Source of the DNA: Alishewanella aestuarii B11
GTDB taxonomy: Bacteria; Pseudomonadota; Gammaproteobacteria; Enterobacterales; Alteromonadaceae
Assembly: GCF_000280055.1 (NCBI RefSeq)
Contig: NZ_ALAB01000037.1
Span: 1 to 47,046, forward strand
Direction: 5' to 3'
DNA: 47,046 bases
Shown here: positions 25,070 to 33,117 of the stretch, in pieces
How the letters are laid out: the number at the start of each line of letters is the position of its first letter
Position numbering within the stretch: position 1 is the stretch's first letter
The notes under the pieces: model-generated
Database searches by the model: none
Told to the model about the DNA's origin: nothing
What the model saw: the letters and a program-made list of their open reading frames with translations, nothing else
Made by a program: the position numbers and the translations under genes

Positions 25070-25344
25070 GCTATCAGGTACGGATCCTACCGGCAAAACT
25101 AACCTTTGAGGTCGCACAAGGTGAGAGTATCCTCGCCGCTGCCTTGCGGCAGGGTATCGATTTCCCGCACCGCTGCCGCCAGGGTGTCTGTACCAGTTGC
25201 GTGTGTAAATTGCGCAGTGGTAGTGTCAGTTACGCCGACCCTAACCCATTAACCGAAACCGATCGCCAGCAGCAATTTGTGTATTGCTGTCTGGCGACTG
25301 CAGACTCTGATTTAGAGCTGCACCACCCTTTTATCCGCGGCTAG
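25066..25344 (+). CDS. plant-type 2Fe-2S ferredoxin
   Basis: A 92-residue ferredoxin with cysteines 37, 42 and 45 in CRQGVCTSC and the fourth at 74 or 75 in YCCLA, the ligand pattern of [2Fe-2S] plant-type ferredoxins. The ATG at 25066 overlaps the ubiD stop by four bases (ATGA) and is preferred over in-frame starts inside ubiD, because the fold begins at once with VRILPAK. It is followed 25 bases later by fre. Ferredoxin plus a Fre-like FAD/NAD domain resembles a split version of single-chain oxygenase reductases, so the two may pass electrons from NAD(P)H to an acceptor, perhaps in ubiquinone synthesis. Confidence 0.9.
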   Translation: MSYQVRILPAKLTFEVAQGESILAAALRQGIDFPHRCRQGVCTSCVCKLRSGSVSYADPNPLTETDRQQQFVYCCLATADSDLELHHPFIRG

Positions 25345-25369
25345 CTGCCGCCTGAACCTTGAGAGCCCT

Positions 25370-26077
25370 ATGAACGCTATTTCCTGTCAGGTTATTGCCA
25401 TCGAAGCCCTAACACCGGTTATCAGCAAAGTGCTGCTAAAACCGGCGCAGACGACGGGCTTCGTTGCCGGCCAATATTTGCAGCTCTGCCTGACTGCCGA
25501 TGATAAACGCCCGTTTTCTATTGCCAGTATCCCGGGACAAGACTACCTGGAGTTACATATCGGCGCGCCAGCGGGCGATAATTGGTCAAGTGCCGCCCTG
25601 CTGCATTTGCAACAGGCCTTTAATCAGGGGGCGGCGGTTCAGGTTGAGGTCGGTCTGGGCCATGCCGGCTGGCGTGAGCACAGTGAACGGCCAGTGATCC
25701 TGCTGGCCGGTGGTACCGGTTTCTCTTATGTGCATAGCATTGCAATGGCTTTAGCAGCCGCTAAGCAGGATAAACCGGTATTCTTATACTGGGGTGTGCG
25801 GCAGGAAGAAGCGCTGTACTATCAAACCGAGCTGCAGCAGTGGGCCGCCAGCAACGCCAAATACTCCTTTATTCCGGTCGTGCAGGAACCCAATGCTGCC
25901 TGGCAGGGCCGCAGCGGTCTGGTGCACGAGGCGATACTGCAGGATTTTGTCTCGCTGGAGGCCTACGATATTTACATCGCCGGCCCCTTTGCGATGGCAG
26001 GTGTGGCGCGGGAAGCTTTCACAGAGCAAGGCGCTCACCGAGAGCAAATGTTTGCCGACGCCTTTGCCTATATCTGA
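25370..26077 (+). CDS. fre: NAD(P)H-flavin reductase
   Basis: A 235-residue enzyme similar to E. coli Fre and LuxG, which reduces free flavins with NAD(P)H in the cytoplasm. The flavin-binding motif RPFSIAS is at 47-53, the nucleotide-binding GGTGFSYVHS lies near 115, and the conserved end (IAGPFAMAG) is present. It is the third gene of the ubiD-ferredoxin-fre cluster. Reduced flavin is needed by UbiX to make the prenyl-FMN cofactor of UbiD, which may explain the gene order. With the ferredoxin next door it could also act as a ferredoxin reductase. Confidence 0.92.
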   Translation: MNAISCQVIAIEALTPVISKVLLKPAQTTGFVAGQYLQLCLTADDKRPFSIASIPGQDYLELHIGAPAGDNWSSAALLHLQQAFNQGAAVQVEVGLGHAGWREHSERPVILLAGGTGFSYVHSIAMALAAAKQDKPVFLYWGVRQEEALYYQTELQQWAASNAKYSFIPVVQEPNAAWQGRSGLVHEAILQDFVSLEAYDIYIAGPFAMAGVAREAFTEQGAHREQMFADAFAYI

Positions 26078-26160
26078 ATTCTGACCAAAAACGGCGCCTG
26101 AGAGTTAAGCGATTTGGCGGCGCCCACTAGATTGGCAGCTTAAGCAGGCCTTTTAGAAAC

Positions 26161-26189
26161 TTGACAAGCTGCAATTTCAGGTCAATAGT
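26161..26189 (+). promoter_or_regulatory. candidate promoter of the cyanophycinase-like gene
   Basis: A perfect -35 box TTGACA (26161-26166), a 17-base spacer, then AATAGT (4 of 6 matches to TATAAT). If used, it gives a leader of about 255 bases. Confidence 0.45.
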
Positions 26190-26407
26190 TGAAATAACAT
26201 CTATTAACCGATCTTGATATGCAGCCAAAGCCCCTTCATCATACTGATGCGACTTGTCTGGCGTTCCGCTGGCAGGGGCTACATGCCTGCTCCACTGACT
26301 ACCACTTATCCGAGTGGTTCGACGAATAAATCACCGCTAAAACTCTCTCGGTTTAACCCTATACCGACACGGTAGACGCCTTTCCGGCATTCTGCTGTGT
26401 GGTTATC

Positions 26408-26425
26408 GCCCGCTCCGGGCTTTTT
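26408..26425 (+). terminator. terminator-like hairpin in the leader, 28 bases before the ATG
   Basis: GCCCG, loop CTC, CGGGC, then five T. Only 27 bases separate it from the start codon at 26453, so any promoter for that gene lies upstream and the hairpin must be in its 5' leader. It may be an attenuator. Confidence 0.65.
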
Positions 26426-26452
26426 CATAACAACAAGAAACAGGAAGCAACA

Positions 26453-27826
26453 ATGAAAAGATATATGCATCTAGGTGCATTGGTACTGTTATTCAGTAGC
26501 CATGCGCACGCCTGCCTGACACAGGAAGCTGAAAATAATAATACCGAAAGCACGGCTAACGGCCCCTTATGCTCCGGTGTCACGGTACAAGCCAGTATCA
26601 GTAGCCGCAATGACGTTGATTGGTATTACTTTGATACCAGCAGTAGCGGTGATATTACCGTGAGTCTAAGCCATGGCAGTAATGCAGATTTTGATTGGTT
26701 CTTATACCGGGATAGTGGCAGCTATATTTTATCCGGACAAAGCGCCAGCAATCCGGAGACCGGTACCTATAAAGCCGCCGCCGCCGGCCGCCACTATATC
26801 AAGGTAACCCGCTATGCCGGGACAGGTAACTATCAGTTGCAGGTACAATTTAACGGAGACGGCGGTGGCTCACCGGCGCCTGCCTGTAACTACGGGCCGC
26901 GACCCAGCAAACCTGGTAGCTTAACGGCATACCGGGTAGGCAGCCTGACAGACACCTGCGTTAGCCTGAGCGAACCGGCGGCACTACTGATGGGTGGCGG
27001 TACCGATGTGGATGACGCGTTCAGTCTGCGTGTTGCGCCCCATATTCAGGGCGGCAATATCGTTGTGTTACGTACCACTGGCACCGGTGCCTATAATACT
27101 TATCTGCAAGGCTTAACCAACGCTGCCTCTGTCGAGACACTGATTGTCGATAACCGCACAAAAGCAAACAGCGACTATGTTGACTGGGTGATCCGTACCG
27201 CGGAATTTGTCTGGATTGCCGGTGGTGACCAAAGCGGTTATATCAGTAACTGGCAGGGTACTAAGGTCGACGCAGCGATTCAATATGTCTATAACAAAGG
27301 TGGTGTGGTTGGTGGTACCTCTGCCGGCAATCATGTCTTAAGTCAGACTGTCTACAATCCGGACGGCGTGCAAGGCGCGGTCAGTGCGGAAGTGGTCACC
27401 GACTTCTGCCATAACACCATTAAATTCAGTAACAACTTCCTGCAGATCCCAATGCTGGCCAATACGTTAAATGATACTCATTTTGCCCAACGTGACCGGA
27501 TGGGACGCTCAGCCGTATTTCAGGCGCATTTAGGTAGCAGTGGCCGGGTGATCGGAGTGTCAGAGCGCACCTCGCTGTTTGTGCAGGCGAATGGCCAGAC
27601 AACGGTCGACGGCCAGCATGAAGTTTATGTGCTGCGCGCTGATAGCCAAACTCAGTATCAGCAGCGGCAATGTGGTCAGCCGGTGATCCTGCATGATTTG
27701 CTGCGCTACCGGCTGCAACCGGGTGACAGTTACAATCTACTGAACAATAGCAGCTCTGTCACCCCGACCCGTCTTGGCATTAACGGTAACTTCAGTAGCT
27801 TCTATACCCCGACGAATCCCTACTAG
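26453..27826 (+). CDS. secreted cyanophycinase-like S51 peptidase with PPC domain
   Basis: A 457-residue protein. It has a signal peptide to residue 20 (SSHAHA-C), then a pre-peptidase C-terminal (PPC) beta-sandwich at about 25-135 (DVDWYYFDTSSSGDITVSL), a linker, and a cyanophycinase/peptidase S51 domain at about 175-455. The nucleophile serine 290 lies in GGTSAGNHV, and GGGTDVDDAF and IAGGDQSGY are other family motifs. Cyanophycinases cut the Asp-Arg polymer cyanophycin; extracellular versions let heterotrophs eat it. The ATG at 26453 (AGGAAG 7 bases upstream) is chosen over an earlier in-frame GTG because the signal peptide begins there. A residue just after the cleavage site is cysteine, so a lipoprotein cannot be fully excluded. 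Confidence 0.88.
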   Translation: MKRYMHLGALVLLFSSHAHACLTQEAENNNTESTANGPLCSGVTVQASISSRNDVDWYYFDTSSSGDITVSLSHGSNADFDWFLYRDSGSYILSGQSASNPETGTYKAAAAGRHYIKVTRYAGTGNYQLQVQFNGDGGGSPAPACNYGPRPSKPGSLTAYRVGSLTDTCVSLSEPAALLMGGGTDVDDAFSLRVAPHIQGGNIVVLRTTGTGAYNTYLQGLTNAASVETLIVDNRTKANSDYVDWVIRTAEFVWIAGGDQSGYISNWQGTKVDAAIQYVYNKGGVVGGTSAGNHVLSQTVYNPDGVQGAVSAEVVTDFCHNTIKFSNNFLQIPMLANTLNDTHFAQRDRMGRSAVFQAHLGSSGRVIGVSERTSLFVQANGQTTVDGQHEVYVLRADSQTQYQQRQCGQPVILHDLLRYRLQPGDSYNLLNNSSSVTPTRLGINGNFSSFYTPTNPY

Positions 27827-27844
27827 GGTTAGCGGCGATCATCT

Positions 27845-27866
27845 CAGAGGGTAGTACAGCCCTCTG
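27845..27866. terminator. hairpin between convergent genes
   Basis: CAGAGGG (27845-27851) and CCCTCTG (27860-27866) form a perfect 7-bp stem with an 8-base loop, between the convergent cyanophycinase-like and TonB-C genes. There is no long T-run, so it is a weak terminator candidate. Confidence 0.45.
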
Positions 27867-27913
27867 GGATTAATCTCCCGGCGCGCATTTCATACCGACT
27901 GTATCAAACACCC

Positions 27914-29143
27914 TCAATGATTCGGCTCAGGCAACAACCCCGTCGCCTGCCAGGCCATTACCACTGGATCCTGCTGGCTCAGAAGATAGGTTTGCCAGTT
28001 CGGATCTGTTGTGGCCAGAAGACGCTGCGCCTCACGCTGGCCATGCCTGGCCGCTTGCTCGACCCAGTACTCCGCAGACCAGGCACGGGACACCGTATGG
28101 GCGGGCTGTACCAGTATTTCCGTCTTTTTATTGACTATAAGAGGCTGCAACAGAAAATGGCCCGCTTTGCGCCCCCCGGTTAACTGCTTGCCCAGCAACT
28201 CGTCATTACTCTCGGCTTTAATAATCACTCCAGCAGCATCCACCTCAACCAGGGCCTGTTGCGGCAAAGTATCAAAGGCTGCGGCGAGCTGTAATTTCGA
28301 TTCAAGCAACCCAAGGTCTGGCGTAGTAATTGGCAATTCAGTATCGATAATAAAGTGCTACGCACCCTGTGACGCAATAAATCGCATCACGCGACTGAGC
28401 ATTAACTGATGCTCTGGCGATCCTGCTTGTGCCAGATCCCACAACCTGCTTTGAAACAGCAGCTGTTTCAGGTTTGCGATATTCAGCCGGTCTACGCCGG
28501 AGATTTCCAGTGTAAAACTCAGCTCGGTCGTTGTCAGCATTGGCTGACCGGCAGCATAACGCCAGTCCTCTAACGCCTTAACCGCTGCTTTAACAAATAG
28601 CTGTTCCGGGTAGGCATCCAGTACCCTGATATCATTCACCTTACCTTGCTCATCAATACGATAATGCAATCTCACATAGCCCGCCTGCCCGCGTTTTGCG
28701 GCCTCTACCGGATAGCGGGGTTCAATCCGTTTCAGAGGTTGCAGTCCTTGGGCCGCAGAGGGGCTACGATGCTCGGTGGGCCCGGCCGGAATGACCAACT
28801 GTTGCTGCCATTGCTGTAATTGCTGTTGATAGGCGAGCTCGGCATCTGGCTCAAAGTTAGCCCGCAGCTGCTCTGACAAAGTTGCAGCATCAGCATGGCC
28901 ATAAGCTGCTGCCAATGTAAATAACGCAGCGGCCTGTGATGGATTGGCCTCAGTGCCCTCGCCGTTGAAGTGCATTGCAGCCAGGCTAAACATCGCATGG
29001 GGATTACCCACTTTAACTAACTCAGTGAAATGTTGTTTGGCGCCGTGATAATCCTGCTGCTCGTAAGCGAAAAGTGCCTGATTCCAGTCTGCACTCAGTG
29101 AGCCGCTGCTAAACAGCAGCAAAAAGGTTAATTTCTTTAGCAT
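27914..29143 (-). pseudogene. Sel1/TonB-C domain protein interrupted by an in-frame TAG
   Basis: The frame starts at ATG 29143 (signal peptide to about residue 18). It has Sel1/TPR-like helices at about 22-105 (HAMFSLAAMHFNGEGTEANP), a TonB C-terminal domain at about 130-215 (RIEPRYPVEAAKRGQAGYV, VLDAYPEQLFVKAAVKALEDWRY), and then meets TAG at 28358-28360. The same frame continues without a stop for 147 more codons to 27914, and this part again looks like Sel1-type helices (YWVEQAARHGQREAQRLL). The downstream part has no ATG with a ribosome binding site, only a TTG at 28336. The original gene was thus probably one of about 409 residues. The TonB-C part could remain functional as the 261-residue product. 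The protein is periplasmic; it lacks the usual TonB membrane anchor and may not energise receptors. Confidence 0.75.
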
Positions 29144-29272
29144 ATTAGCTTCCCTGTTAATTTTTGCGCACTTCTGATAATAACAAGCTGATTTTCCGAG
29201 TCAATCTTTAATTCTGGCAGCATAAAGTCAGCTGTGGCAGAATCAGAGTAATTGCACTAAAGGACAACGACT

Positions 29273-29680
29273 ATGCAACATAAAACCCTGATAAAAGTTC
29301 GCGGCTATCATTTAGATATCTATCAGCATGTCAATAACGCCCGCTATCTGGAATTTCTGGAAGAAGCGCGCTGGGGCTATCTGGAAGATAGCGGCGATAT
29401 CGAATGGTTTGCCAAGCACGGCCTGGCCTGGGTCATTGTGAATATCAATATTAACTACCGGGTCGCGGCAACCATGGGCCAGACGCTGGAAGTCTTTACC
29501 CGCTTTAGCAAAATTGGCAGTAAAAGTGCAGTCGTGTCGCAGGAAGTGCGGATCGCGGGCACTGAGGCCGTTGCCGCTGATGCTCAGGTAACCTTTGTTT
29601 GTCTGGATCAGAAAACCGGCAAAGCAGTGCCGATTGAAGGTGAGTTACGCGAGCGCTTAAGCCAGCATCTAAGTGAATAG
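29273..29680 (+). CDS. fadM: long-chain acyl-CoA thioesterase FadM
   Basis: A 135-residue hot-dog-fold thioesterase close to E. coli FadM (YbaW): KVRGYHLDIYQHVNNARYLE with the catalytic aspartate 15, then VNININYR and ITFVCLD-like segments in the same places. It hydrolyses long-chain acyl-CoA (3,5-tetradecadienoyl-CoA in E. coli) released by beta-oxidation in the cytoplasm. The ATG follows AAGGA at about 9 bases. Its stop abuts the stop of the convergent DNA glycosylase gene without a gap. Confidence 0.93.
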   Translation: MQHKTLIKVRGYHLDIYQHVNNARYLEFLEEARWGYLEDSGDIEWFAKHGLAWVIVNININYRVAATMGQTLEVFTRFSKIGSKSAVVSQEVRIAGTEAVAADAQVTFVCLDQKTGKAVPIEGELRERLSQHLSE

Positions 29681-30187
29681 TTAATCCAGATGCGTCAGTA
29701 CTTCAGCCCAGGCTGCCAGTTTGTCGGTGCGGGAGACAGACGCATGTGCCGGACTGGTCGATGGCAGGTTGAGCAGTATGGGGATTGGCTGTGTTTGCAG
29801 GCTGGGTAATACCATTTTGCGGAAACTCTGCGCTGCCTTAGCACCGTTAAAGGCCAGTGCCCGGATGCCGGGTTGTTGTTGTAGCAGGCTGGCGAAATCA
29901 TTGGGCTGTTCCGCGCGGATCGTACTGTCGAGACTGCCCTGACGCTCACAACTCTGCAGCACATCCCACAGACCAATACCTCGCGCTCTTAATTGCGTCA
30001 GACGCTCGGGATAAGGTAAATCGGCGGCAAAACCAAACAACTGCCCCATAATAGGCCAAAATGCATTGCGTGGATGAGCGTAGTATTGCTGGGCGGCCAG
30101 CGAGGCGGCACCCGGCATACTGCCGAGCACCAACAAACGGGTATCAGGCGCAAGAACCGCCGCTAGGCTGGTAAGGCGTTCTGCCAT
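29681..30187 (-). CDS. family 6 uracil/hypoxanthine-DNA glycosylase
   Basis: A 168-residue enzyme of the UDG superfamily, family 6 (DNA-deoxyinosine glycosylase). It has LVLGSMPGAASLAAQQYYAHPRN with FWPIMG directly after (residues about 19-47), the family's hallmark with asparagine 41, and LPSTSPAHA near the C-terminus. It removes hypoxanthine produced by adenine deamination and starts base-excision repair. Its first 25 bases overlap the end of hemY, so it is probably the last gene of the hem transcript and translationally coupled. Confidence 0.88.
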   Translation of the reverse strand: MAERLTSLAAVLAPDTRLLVLGSMPGAASLAAQQYYAHPRNAFWPIMGQLFGFAADLPYPERLTQLRARGIGLWDVLQSCERQGSLDSTIRAEQPNDFASLLQQQPGIRALAFNGAKAAQSFRKMVLPSLQTQPIPILLNLPSTSPAHASVSRTDKLAAWAEVLTHLD

Positions 30188-31257
30188 AGCTCCGGCTGAT
30201 ATTGCCGCACCTTCTGCCAGGCCATGACCGCTTGTTCTTTATCGCCCTCCTGCTCCGCCAGATAGGCCAAAACCGCATACAGATAGCCATTCGTTGGGTG
30301 ATCCCGAAGCCAGTGTTGTACCGCCTTGCGTAACTTCAGCACCGAGCGACCAAGCGGAATTTGCCGCAGATAAGGCCAGGCCGCGGGTAAATCATCCAGC
30401 GTCAGCGCCTGTACCAGTTTCTGCTCGGCTTGTTCGTTTTGGCCCTGCTGCGCCAGCGCCCAGGCCAGGCCTAACATAGCGGCCGCGGATTTACGTTCCT
30501 TCGCCGGTAAATTCTGCCAGTAGTCGGCCTGCTCTGAAAAACCCTGCAAACTGAGCTGACTGATTGCCGCCGGATAAATAGCAAAGCGCCGCTGCTGCCA
30601 GCTATCTTTACTAAACCAGCGCTCGCTCACGGCTTGTGGCACGGTTTCCAGCAAGCTTTGCCATTGCCCGGCCTGCTGCAATGCCTGCAAATACAACTGG
30701 CCCAATGCCGGGTCCTGCTTTGCCTGCGACAAATGCTGCGCCAGTAAGCGACAGGCTTCTCCTGCCTGCCCTTGCTGTAATAACAAATCGGCCTGCACAA
30801 AGGCACTGTTAGAGCCACTGACTTCAAGCGCACCGGCTAAATGACCGGCTAGCTCCGTTTTACCTGCATACAGACTGGCGTAGCTGGCCAGCATCCGCTT
30901 TTCGGTGGCAAAGCTGGGATCATTCAACGCCAGCTGTAACTGTTCACTGGCCTGAGACCATTGCTGACGCGCATAGGCTTGTAACCCCAGGGCAAAAGCT
31001 GCTTGCGCTTTTTTCGCCCGCCGCACCCGAAAAAAGCTAAATGACCATTTTTGCCAGCGCGCTAAATGCCGCAGCACCGTAACGAGTAAGGCGCCCGCCA
31101 GCAGCACTAAACCCAGCGCAATCACCAGGCCGAGTAACGTCATTTCGACACTGTAGCCGGCCACAATCAACTTGATATAACCCGGATTATTAATCAGTAC
31201 CGGCCCCAGCAACATTGCCAGAATTAAAATCAGTGTTAGCAGCAACAGCTTACTCAT
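30163..31257 (-). CDS. hemY: HemY, TPR membrane protein of the heme operon
   Basis: A 364-residue protein with two N-terminal membrane helices (about 4-21 and 40-63), then a positively charged segment (RVRRAKKAQAAF) and a helical TPR domain to the C-terminus. This is the architecture of HemY in gammaproteobacteria, where it sits in the inner membrane and is linked to late heme synthesis, probably as a scaffold; it is not the protoporphyrinogen oxidase also called HemY in Bacillus. The start overlaps hemX by four bases (ATGA), and the end overlaps the DNA glycosylase gene by 25 bases. Confidence 0.92.
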   Translation of the reverse strand: MSKLLLLTLILILAMLLGPVLINNPGYIKLIVAGYSVEMTLLGLVIALGLVLLAGALLVTVLRHLARWQKWSFSFFRVRRAKKAQAAFALGLQAYARQQWSQASEQLQLALNDPSFATEKRMLASYASLYAGKTELAGHLAGALEVSGSNSAFVQADLLLQQGQAGEACRLLAQHLSQAKQDPALGQLYLQALQQAGQWQSLLETVPQAVSERWFSKDSWQQRRFAIYPAAISQLSLQGFSEQADYWQNLPAKERKSAAAMLGLAWALAQQGQNEQAEQKLVQALTLDDLPAAWPYLRQIPLGRSVLKLRKAVQHWLRDHPTNGYLYAVLAYLAEQEGDKEQAVMAWQKVRQYQPELWQNALPA

Positions 31258-32378
31258 AAGCCCTCCTCAGAGAGCAGGGATAACTGGCGCTCCAGCTGCG
31301 CCGGACTTTGTAGTACCGGCAACTCAACCCGACTCAGCGCCAGCTGGCTTAATTGCACCAGCTCGCCTGCAGCCTGCTGTACTGCGCTACTCTCTGCGGC
31401 GAAATAGCGCTGTAGCAGATCGGCAGCTTGCTGTATTGCCCGACTAAATACCGCTTGCTGGCCCTGCAATAAGGCTTGCTCAGCCAACAATAATTGCTGC
31501 TGTAAGGTCAAACGTAGCTGTACCTGTTGTTCCGCGCTCAGATTAATAAAATCTTCCGCCACGGCCGGGCGTACCTGAAATAACTTGCTCCAGCTTTGTT
31601 GCCAGTATGCGGCCAAATTCTGGCGCCAGTTGGCCAGCTCGCCATCAGCAACAGGCTGAGTAACCAGAGCTTGCTCCTGCTGCTTCAGCGGCAGTTGTAA
31701 ACTTTGCTGCCGCAGTTGCGCCAGTTGCAGATAGACCTGGCTATAGTCCGGCAGGTTTATCTGCTGCAACGCAGTTAAATCATCACGAATACTTTGCCGT
31801 ACCGGTAACAGCGCCGGATTATCCAGTCTTACCAGCTGTGCATCGGCCTGCTGCAGCAACATACGCGCGCTGCGTAAATCCTGTTGCAATACCAGACTGT
31901 AACTGGCGCGTTTTAACAGGTAGCCGACCTCTGACAGTAACCAATGTTGTGGCGGCGCACCGTCCTTTTCCTGCAACTGCTGACGTAATAGCGCCAGCTG
32001 GCTTTGTAATTGGCTGGTTAGCTCTGCCTGACTCGCCTGCTGTGTGCGCTGCCAATTTTGCCATTGTTGTTCAACGTTGCTTTGCTGTTGTGTTTGTTGC
32101 TCGCTAAGTTGTGCCATGGCCTGCGCCAGCTGTTGTTCCAGCTGCTGTGCGCTGCGCTGGCTTTGACTGAGTTGCTGCTGCATACCCTGCCATTGTGGCC
32201 ATAACCACCAGCCGGCAGCAGCAATGCCGCCTCCGAGCAACAACACCAACAATAAGGCGAACACGGCCATGCCACTGCCGCCGGAGCCAGCGCGCTCGTT
32301 TTCAGTCTCGGCCAGCTGGGCTTTTAGCTCGGCCAGCGGCACTTCACTGTCGATGGTAGTTGGCTTTTGCTCACTCAT
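31254..32378 (-). CDS. hemX: HemX, membrane protein of the heme operon
   Basis: A 374-residue protein with a short cytoplasmic N-terminus, one membrane helix at about 37-58 (AVFALLLVLLLGGGIAAAG), a long glutamine-rich coiled coil at about 70-135, and a helical C-terminal domain. This is the HemX layout; databases often call it uroporphyrinogen-III methyltransferase, but no methyltransferase motif is visible and that name is doubtful. It overlaps hemD and hemY by four bases on each side, in the order hemC-hemD-hemX-hemY as in E. coli. Confidence 0.92.
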   Translation of the reverse strand: MSEQKPTTIDSEVPLAELKAQLAETENERAGSGGSGMAVFALLLVLLLGGGIAAAGWWLWPQWQGMQQQLSQSQRSAQQLEQQLAQAMAQLSEQQTQQQSNVEQQWQNWQRTQQASQAELTSQLQSQLALLRQQLQEKDGAPPQHWLLSEVGYLLKRASYSLVLQQDLRSARMLLQQADAQLVRLDNPALLPVRQSIRDDLTALQQINLPDYSQVYLQLAQLRQQSLQLPLKQQEQALVTQPVADGELANWRQNLAAYWQQSWSKLFQVRPAVAEDFINLSAEQQVQLRLTLQQQLLLAEQALLQGQQAVFSRAIQQAADLLQRYFAAESSAVQQAAGELVQLSQLALSRVELPVLQSPAQLERQLSLLSEEGL

Positions 32379-33112
32379 AACAAGTCCTTCTTAAACTGCT
32401 GTATCGCCTCTAATAAGGCATCATCATTCGCGCTTTGCGCCAGCTGGATCCTTGGCGCGGCAATGCCCAGCGTCAGCGCACTGTCACGCGCTCTTGGGCT
32501 GACCAGGATCCAGCCCAGCTGACAAAGCCAGCTATGTTCGGCAACCGGCACCAAATCAAAAATACGCTGCAGGATTTCATTACTGGTCGCTACCACACAG
32601 CGGATGCCCTGCTGACGCCATTGTTGGCACAACATAGCACCGTCTAACGGCAGCGGGATCCGGCTATAGCTTTGTACATAACGCACCAGGGCGCCGCGCT
32701 GACTTAGGGTTTGTCTAATCAATTCGCGTCCGGCATTACCGCGTACCACCACGACCTGCAAGCCGGCGACATCCTGTAATTCGGGCAAACCGAGCAAGCC
32801 TTCGCTGCGCTGATCTTGTGGCACCAGCACACTGCGGCCGGTCCAACGGGTTAAAGCAGCGGCGGTGGTTTCACCTACCGCCAGTAAAGGCGCGCTCAGT
32901 TCGCTTGGATCGAGTTGCTGCTCCAGTGCATGCACCGCACTTAAACTGACAAACACCAGCAAGTCCGCTTGCTTTAATAAGCGCAGATCTTTGGCTTTTA
33001 ACTGTACCATCTGGGTAGTAATCACCGGCTGGTACAGATAGGGCACGCCGCTGTCATCCAGAGCTTCCAGCAGATGGTCCGCTTTGCCGGCCGGCCGGGT
33101 GATTAAAAACAT
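32375..33112 (-). CDS. hemD: uroporphyrinogen-III synthase
   Basis: A 245-residue enzyme that closes linear hydroxymethylbilane to uroporphyrinogen III with ring D inverted. It opens with the typical LITRPAGKADHL and has the two-lobed family pattern, with FVSLSAVHAL and AVGETTAAAL in the first half and VVATSNEILQRI and LVSPRARDSA in the second. Sequence conservation in this family is low, so the assignment leans also on its place five bases after hemC and overlapping hemX. Confidence 0.95.
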   Translation of the reverse strand: MFLITRPAGKADHLLEALDDSGVPYLYQPVITTQMVQLKAKDLRLLKQADLLVFVSLSAVHALEQQLDPSELSAPLLAVGETTAAALTRWTGRSVLVPQDQRSEGLLGLPELQDVAGLQVVVVRGNAGRELIRQTLSQRGALVRYVQSYSRIPLPLDGAMLCQQWRQQGIRCVVATSNEILQRIFDLVPVAEHSWLCQLGWILVSPRARDSALTLGIAAPRIQLAQSANDDALLEAIQQFKKDLL

Positions 33113-33117
33113 CGTGG

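Larger units (their letters stand above)
26078..26452 (+). other. intergenic region / long leader before the cyanophycinase-like gene
   Basis: No gene is seen in these 375 bases. The region holds an inverted repeat GGCGCC (26093-26098 and 26119-26124), a promoter-like pair at 26161-26189, a hairpin ACCACT/AGTGGT at 26301-26318, complementary stretches AGCCCC (26229-26234) and GGGGCT (26275-26280) that compete with GCAGG/CCTGC (26272-26290), and a small intrinsic terminator at 26408-26425 just before the next gene. Confidence 0.5.
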
